Below are positions 60,512 to 64,000 of a stretch of 64,000 nucleotides of DNA, one piece after another; the stretch's first letter is position 1; the number at the start of each line of letters is the position of its first letter. The position numbers were made by a program, and so were the translations under genes. This DNA is from Actinomadura physcomitrii (GTDB lineage Bacteria; Actinomycetota; Actinomycetes; Streptosporangiales; Streptosporangiaceae): the NCBI RefSeq assembly GCF_008923205.2, contig NZ_WBMS02000018.1, forward strand, positions 5,430 to 69,429, in the 5' to 3' direction. The notes under the pieces were generated by a model. The model did no database searches. It worked only from the letters and a program-made list of their open reading frames with translations, and was not told where the DNA came from.

Positions 60512-61615
60512 CTATCCGGGGAGCCGGCCGCTGCGGTCCATGATCGGCAGGTGGGCGATGCCCGGCTCCCCGTCCACCGACACCCGCGCCAGCTGCTCGC
60601 GATGGCCGGCCGGAACGGCGGCTCCCTCCAGCACGACCCGCACCGGATCGGTCAGGTCGTACACATCGTGCTCGACCACCTCACCCCGTCGTGCGCCGAA
60701 GCCCCTGCCGTCGGCGAACCCGCGGCTGTAGCCGCCACCGCGCCCCGCCCATGCCCGCTCGGTGAGCGGCTCGGCCTCCACCTTCACCGTATGGCCGTCT
60801 TCCAGACGCACCCGGAGCCGCGCATGGCGGTAGTTCTTCGTCCCCGGCGCGTACTCGATCTCGTGCTCGATCCCGGTGACCCGGATCGGCGCGGAGGGAT
60901 CCGCCGCGCGGCACACGGCACCGTCGATGTAGGCGGGGCGCCCGTCGGCGTACTCGCGCAATTGGAAGAGGCCCTGCAGCGAGGCGGTCGAGAAGCTGCA
61001 CCACACGGTGAGGCTGCCGACGCGCTCGCTCATGTCCGGTGGTTCCAGCCCGCCGACGTCGACCCGGACGCCCCACGCGTGGTCGCGGTCGCCCCACCAG
61101 CCCTCGACCTCCTGGCGGCGGCCGTCCACCGTGATCCACCCGTCCCAGCGGCCCACCTGGACATACCGCTGCTGGTCCTGGAGAACGCGGGAATCCCGGA
61201 TCTCGACATGGTGCCTCTCCAGATGGGGCGGGTAGTCGGTGCGGAATTCCAGTCGCGCGCCGATCCCGGCCTCAGGCGCGTCGTAGGACAGGGCGAGCCT
61301 GCGGTAGGGCTCGTGGACCTCCACCTTGGCGGCGGATCCGACCGAGCCGCCGAGCAGGGACATGCCCGTGTCGCGCGGGGACGGCTGCGCGGCCACACGC
61401 AGGTTGTGCTGGACGCGGCCGCGCAGCACCGACAGGAACGCGTCCCGGGTCCCCATGTTCGGGTACCGGCCGAAGCCCGCGAAGAAGGCGGTGCCGCCGT
61501 CCGGAGCGGCGCCGCAGAACCAGTACCGGTCGAAGAACCGGTGGTCGCTCGTGGCGACCACGGCGAACGGCTGCGGCTGCTGATGGAACAGTGTCTCGTC
61601 CAGATCGGTGAGCAC
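60512..61615 (-). CDS. conserved beta-rich protein, tocopherol cyclase/AttH-like (function unknown)
   Basis: A 367-residue protein with many alternating beta segments. Recognisable pieces include ATSDHRFFDRYWFCGAAPDG, RVQHNLRVAAQPSP, EVEGWWGDRDHAWGVRVDVG and RRGEVVEHDVYDLTDPV. The WWGxRDHxWG motif is the hallmark of a lipocalin-like family often found near steroid or terpene catabolic genes. No catalytic function is established that I can cite. GTG at 61615 with AAGGAG 6 nt upstream. Follows the phosphotransferase gene by 29 bp. Confidence 0.7.
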   Translation of the reverse strand: MLTDLDETLFHQQPQPFAVVATSDHRFFDRYWFCGAAPDGGTAFFAGFGRYPNMGTRDAFLSVLRGRVQHNLRVAAQPSPRDTGMSLLGGSVGSAAKVEVHEPYRRLALSYDAPEAGIGARLEFRTDYPPHLERHHVEIRDSRVLQDQQRYVQVGRWDGWITVDGRRQEVEGWWGDRDHAWGVRVDVGGLEPPDMSERVGSLTVWCSFSTASLQGLFQLREYADGRPAYIDGAVCRAADPSAPIRVTGIEHEIEYAPGTKNYRHARLRVRLEDGHTVKVEAEPLTERAWAGRGGGYSRGFADGRGFGARRGEVVEHDVYDLTDPVRVVLEGAAVPAGHREQLARVSVDGEPGIAHLPIMDRSGRLPG

Positions 61616-61644
61616 GGGGCTCTCCTTCTTTTCCTCGTCGGGTC

Positions 61645-63042
61645 TCAGAGCGCGAACGCGATGCGGGCGGCGTTGAGCAGGAACCTGGGGGCCATGAGAA
61701 GCCCCGCCATCGCGTCGGTGATCCTTTCGGGGGCGGCGAGGTACCTGGCCCGGATCCGGTAGGACGACACCCCGCGCCACAGGTCGTGCCAGACCGGGTA
61801 GTACGACAGCCGCTCGGCGTCGAGGGCCGGGCCGCCGGCACCGCGATAGGCGTCGAGGAAGTCCTCCCACAGCCCGACGGCCTCGATGCTGGGCTGCATG
61901 TAGGTCAGATCCTCCGCGGCATGGCCCAGGTGAGCGCGTTCCCAATCCAGGACGGCGCTCAGCCGGTCCCCGTCGAAGAGCAGGTTGTGAAGTCCGTAGT
62001 CGCCGTGCACCAGCACCGGACGCCCCACGCCGCGCGGGACTCCGGCGCGCAGCCAGGCGCACACCAGGGCGAACAGGGGAACGAAGGGCGCGGTGACCTC
62101 GCCCGCGGCGGCGTCGATCACGGACCGCCGCTCGTCGATCGCGGCGAGGATCTGCCCGGGCGTCAGCATGGGCGGCAGCGGCGTCCGCGGCGGAACGGCC
62201 ACGTCGAGCGAGTGCAGCCGCGCCAGCGAGGTGGCGGCCGCGCGGACGGCCGGGCGCCCGATCCGCTCGGTCGGGCCCCAGACGTCGCCGAGGGGGCGAC
62301 CGGCCACCATGGTCGTCGCGAAGGCGGGCGTGCCGAGCGCCGTCTCGTCCAGCCAGAGCGGTTGCGGCACGGGGACGCCGTGCTCCCAGGCGAAGCGCAA
62401 GGTCGCGTACTCACCGCCGAGCGTTCCGGCGGTGCGTCCGGGGGCCACTTTGCGGATCACGATCTCCTGGGACCCGCGCGCGTGCTCCACGGTGGCCGCG
62501 AGCATCTCCTTGGAGAAGCCGCCTGCCAACCGTCGCAGATCGCCGACCGCGATGATCTCGTCCGGATCGGCGCTGTGCCCTCGTACGCAGGCGAGAAGCC
62601 CGCTCGCGGTGACGCTCGCAGGAGGGCCGGCGGGGCCCTCCGCCGCGTTCCCGGCTCCCGTCTCGGTGCTCCGCGATGCGATCGCCTCGACCTCGGGCAG
62701 ATCGGTCGACACCAGCCAGCGGGCGATCGCGCGCATTGACTCCGCGCATTCGCGGTCGCCCTCGTGCGCCCGCATCGCCAGCTCTCCCGCCATCTCGACG
62801 ACCAGGCGCAGTAGCTCGCCGGAGTCAGCGGGCGGACGGCCCGAGGTCCCCCGCGTCAGGTCCCCGACGATGGTGCGCAGTTCCCTGGCGGCGGCACGGC
62901 GCCTGTCCGCGATGGCGGCGTCGAGATCCATGCGCCTGCGCAGCGCTCGCCGCAGTCCGCGCTCCGGCGTCCCGTCGCGGTCACCGGAACGGTGGCCGGC
63001 CGCCGGATCCGTGCCGCGGACGCCCCTGACCTGCTCGACCAC
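61645..63042 (-). CDS. APH/ACAD10-like phosphotransferase with N-terminal extension
   Basis: A 465-residue protein. From about residue 140 onwards is an aminoglycoside-phosphotransferase-fold kinase: LAGGFSKEMLAATVEHARGS, a Lys in EIVIRKVAPG, the catalytic loop VLVHGDYGLHNLLFDGDRLS and the metal Asp in AVLDWERAHLGHAAEDLTYM. The N-terminal 140 residues are helical and unassigned. Kinases of this type phosphorylate 4-hydroxyacyl-CoA (ACAD10/11 pathway) or other alcohols. GTG at 63042 with GGAGG 5 nt upstream. Divergent from the ferredoxin gene. Confidence 0.85.
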   Translation of the reverse strand: MVEQVRGVRGTDPAAGHRSGDRDGTPERGLRRALRRRMDLDAAIADRRRAAARELRTIVGDLTRGTSGRPPADSGELLRLVVEMAGELAMRAHEGDRECAESMRAIARWLVSTDLPEVEAIASRSTETGAGNAAEGPAGPPASVTASGLLACVRGHSADPDEIIAVGDLRRLAGGFSKEMLAATVEHARGSQEIVIRKVAPGRTAGTLGGEYATLRFAWEHGVPVPQPLWLDETALGTPAFATTMVAGRPLGDVWGPTERIGRPAVRAAATSLARLHSLDVAVPPRTPLPPMLTPGQILAAIDERRSVIDAAAGEVTAPFVPLFALVCAWLRAGVPRGVGRPVLVHGDYGLHNLLFDGDRLSAVLDWERAHLGHAAEDLTYMQPSIEAVGLWEDFLDAYRGAGGPALDAERLSYYPVWHDLWRGVSSYRIRARYLAAPERITDAMAGLLMAPRFLLNAARIAFAL

Positions 63043-63305
63043 ACCCACCTCCGGACTGCCCGGGCAAAAAACTTGATTAGTAGAGTATTGCCTGCCATGC
63101 AGAAGTGTCCATGACCCAAATCGTCGATCACTGGATGGCGGTAGCCGGGAGCGGAGGGCGCAGGCAGCGGCGAGCACCTCGCACGGCTATCACGGCCGAG
63201 CGACGGCGATCAGCACACTGAAGGTCGATATCTAGAATATATAGCGATAGATTTATCTGGAGAGGCACGCTAGCCTCAGACGCTCGCGAACACGAGGGGG
63301 TCGCC
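63043..63305. promoter_or_regulatory. divergent promoter region, AT-rich at both ends
   Basis: The 263-bp gap between the phosphotransferase and ferredoxin genes has an AT-rich patch at 63066-63092 (next to the minus-strand start) and another at 63229-63262 that contains TATCTAGAATATATAGCG and a weak inverted repeat. No coding sequence is seen. Confidence 0.4.
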
Positions 63306-63494
63306 ATGCGCGTCACCGTCACGGACACCTGCCAGGGCTGTGGCCAGTGCGAAGCCGCCGTTCCCGATGTCTTCCGGATCCACGACGACGGGTTCGCCGT
63401 CGCTCTGGTGGACACGATCCCCGAGCCGCTCGAACAGGACGTGCGCGACGCCGCGGACCAGTGCCCGACCGAGGCGATCGAACTCACCGGATGA
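63306..63494 (+). CDS. single-cluster ferredoxin
   Basis: A 62-residue ferredoxin. CQGCGQCEAAVPDVF gives Cys9, Cys12 and Cys15, and CPTEAIEL gives Cys53, so four ligands for a [4Fe-4S] cluster. Many actinomycete P450 ferredoxins lack the second Cys and carry [3Fe-4S]. It probably donates electrons to a P450, possibly one beyond the right edge. It is 72 bp upstream of the second substrate-domain gene. Confidence 0.92.
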   Translation: MRVTVTDTCQGCGQCEAAVPDVFRIHDDGFAVALVDTIPEPLEQDVRDAADQCPTEAIELTG

Positions 63495-63566
63495 CCGTCC
63501 CCCCGCTCCCGCAGTGAGCCCACGCAACACCCACCCCGACTGGGCACTCGAGAGAAGAGGTTCGGC

Positions 63567-64000
63567 ATGGTCGACATCAACCGTCCCTGGGTGGTCGACA
63601 CCCCTGAGCTGAGCGGCCGGTTCCCCATCTACACCCGCGGCAACACCGGCGAGGTGGCCGGCCGGGTGTCCACGCCGCTGTCCTGGAGCTCGATCGGCGG
63701 GTGGCCGGCCGAGATCCAGTGGCGCAAGGCACTGGTGGAGTTCGGCGCCTTCGACGAGGACGAGTTCCGCCCCGACGAGATGGACATCACCGCTCTGATC
63801 CACGGCTACATCTACATGAACCTGTCGATCGCCCGGGTCTTCGGCGTCCGCATGCCCGGCGCGAGCGCGGAGCTGATGGACCGCGCCTACCTCGGCGAGA
63901 GCGCGGGAGTGAAGCCGTACGTCGCGGAACCCGGCGACGACGCCCCGCAGTACACCGAACGGATCATGGCCACCGTGCAGCGGGTGCTCGGCGCACGATC
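63567..64000 (+). CDS. PEP-synthase-like substrate domain protein, copy 2 (partial, runs off the right edge)
   Basis: The first 144 residues of a paralogue of the protein at 33454. Shared segments: DIxRPWVVD, RFPIYTRGNTGEVAGRVS versus RYPVYTRGNVDEVTPDVI, KALVEFGAFDEDEFRP versus RALVEFGAFEENEFRP, and VFGVRMPG. In rifampin-phosphotransferase and PEP synthase-like proteins this region binds the acceptor and is fused to the ATP-grasp and His domains; here it is separate. ATG with AGAGAAGAGG just upstream. Downstream gene not visible. Confidence 0.8.
   Translation, partial: MVDINRPWVVDTPELSGRFPIYTRGNTGEVAGRVSTPLSWSSIGGWPAEIQWRKALVEFGAFDEDEFRPDEMDITALIHGYIYMNLSIARVFGVRMPGASAELMDRAYLGESAGVKPYVAEPGDDAPQYTERIMATVQRVLGAR

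Noticed and set aside
60488-60530. CGGCCGGC/GCCGGCCG arms as a terminator between the MarR gene and the convergent gene
   Set aside because: The loop is about 27 nt and includes the stop codon and coding sequence of the convergent gene, so it is not convincing.
1-64000. CRISPR arrays, tRNA or rRNA genes, transposases, phage or plasmid functions
   Set aside because: No regularly spaced repeats, cloverleaf-like sequences or DDE/tyrosine recombinase motifs were seen by eye; a tool search could still find a small RNA gene.

Overview
The window is high-GC DNA (clearly above 70 % G+C by eye) with GTG and TTG starts, tightly overlapping ATGA/GTGA operons, SARP, HxlR and TetR regulators, Liv-type and Dpp-type ABC systems and F420/FMN enzymes. 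This fits a filamentous actinomycete such as Actinomadura, Streptosporangium or Streptomyces. I see no rRNA, tRNA, CRISPR array or intact insertion sequence.

Positions 1-4864 are the edge of a natural-product cluster making 3-amino-5-hydroxybenzoate (AHBA), the starter unit of ansamycins and mitomycins. It holds a RifL-type oxidoreductase (cut by the left edge), AHBA synthase, an aminodehydroquinate dehydratase homologue, a kanosamine-kinase-type ROK protein, aminodehydroquinate synthase and a RifI-type dehydrogenase. A polyketide synthase, the aminoDAHP synthase and the RifM phosphatase are not in view and may lie to the left.

Positions 4865-23372 look like the accessory flank of that cluster: a large SARP regulator, an MFS exporter, an FMN reductase, two PPOX/F420-type split-barrel proteins, a macrolide-type glycosyltransferase, a complete oligopeptide-type ABC importer next to a GH78 alpha-L-rhamnosidase, a luciferase-like monooxygenase with an HxlR regulator, and an NDP-hexose 3-dehydratase of the RfbH/SpnQ type. 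A 24-bp element is shared by the promoter regions of the FMN reductase and the monooxygenase.

Positions 23540-28600 hold an HxlR-GNAT fusion regulator, a metallo-beta-lactamase-fold hydrolase, two more luciferase-like monooxygenases and a patch of gene remnants.

Positions 28595-64000 look like a large uptake and catabolic island: VOC protein, epoxide hydrolase and TIM-barrel isomerase; a Liv-type importer; a two-component flavin monooxygenase; three acyl-CoA ligases; an HSL-type esterase; several SDRs; two hot-dog hydratases; enoyl-CoA hydratase; acyl-CoA dehydrogenase; a class III CoA-transferase that has lost its middle; TetR and MarR regulators; a ferredoxin; and a cytochrome P450 that has lost its N-terminus. 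Embedded here is a split dikinase-like system. One protein carries a pyruvate phosphate dikinase-type ATP-grasp plus phosphohistidine domain (53383-54888) and has a winged-helix-like partner. Two paralogues of the substrate domain of PEP-synthase/rifampin-phosphotransferase-like enzymes lie at 33454 and at the right edge. Several operon fronts in this island share an AT-rich box. I infer activation of an imported hydroxylated or carboxylated substrate by CoA ligation and possibly phosphorylation, followed by beta-oxidation-type steps. The substrate cannot be read from the sequence.
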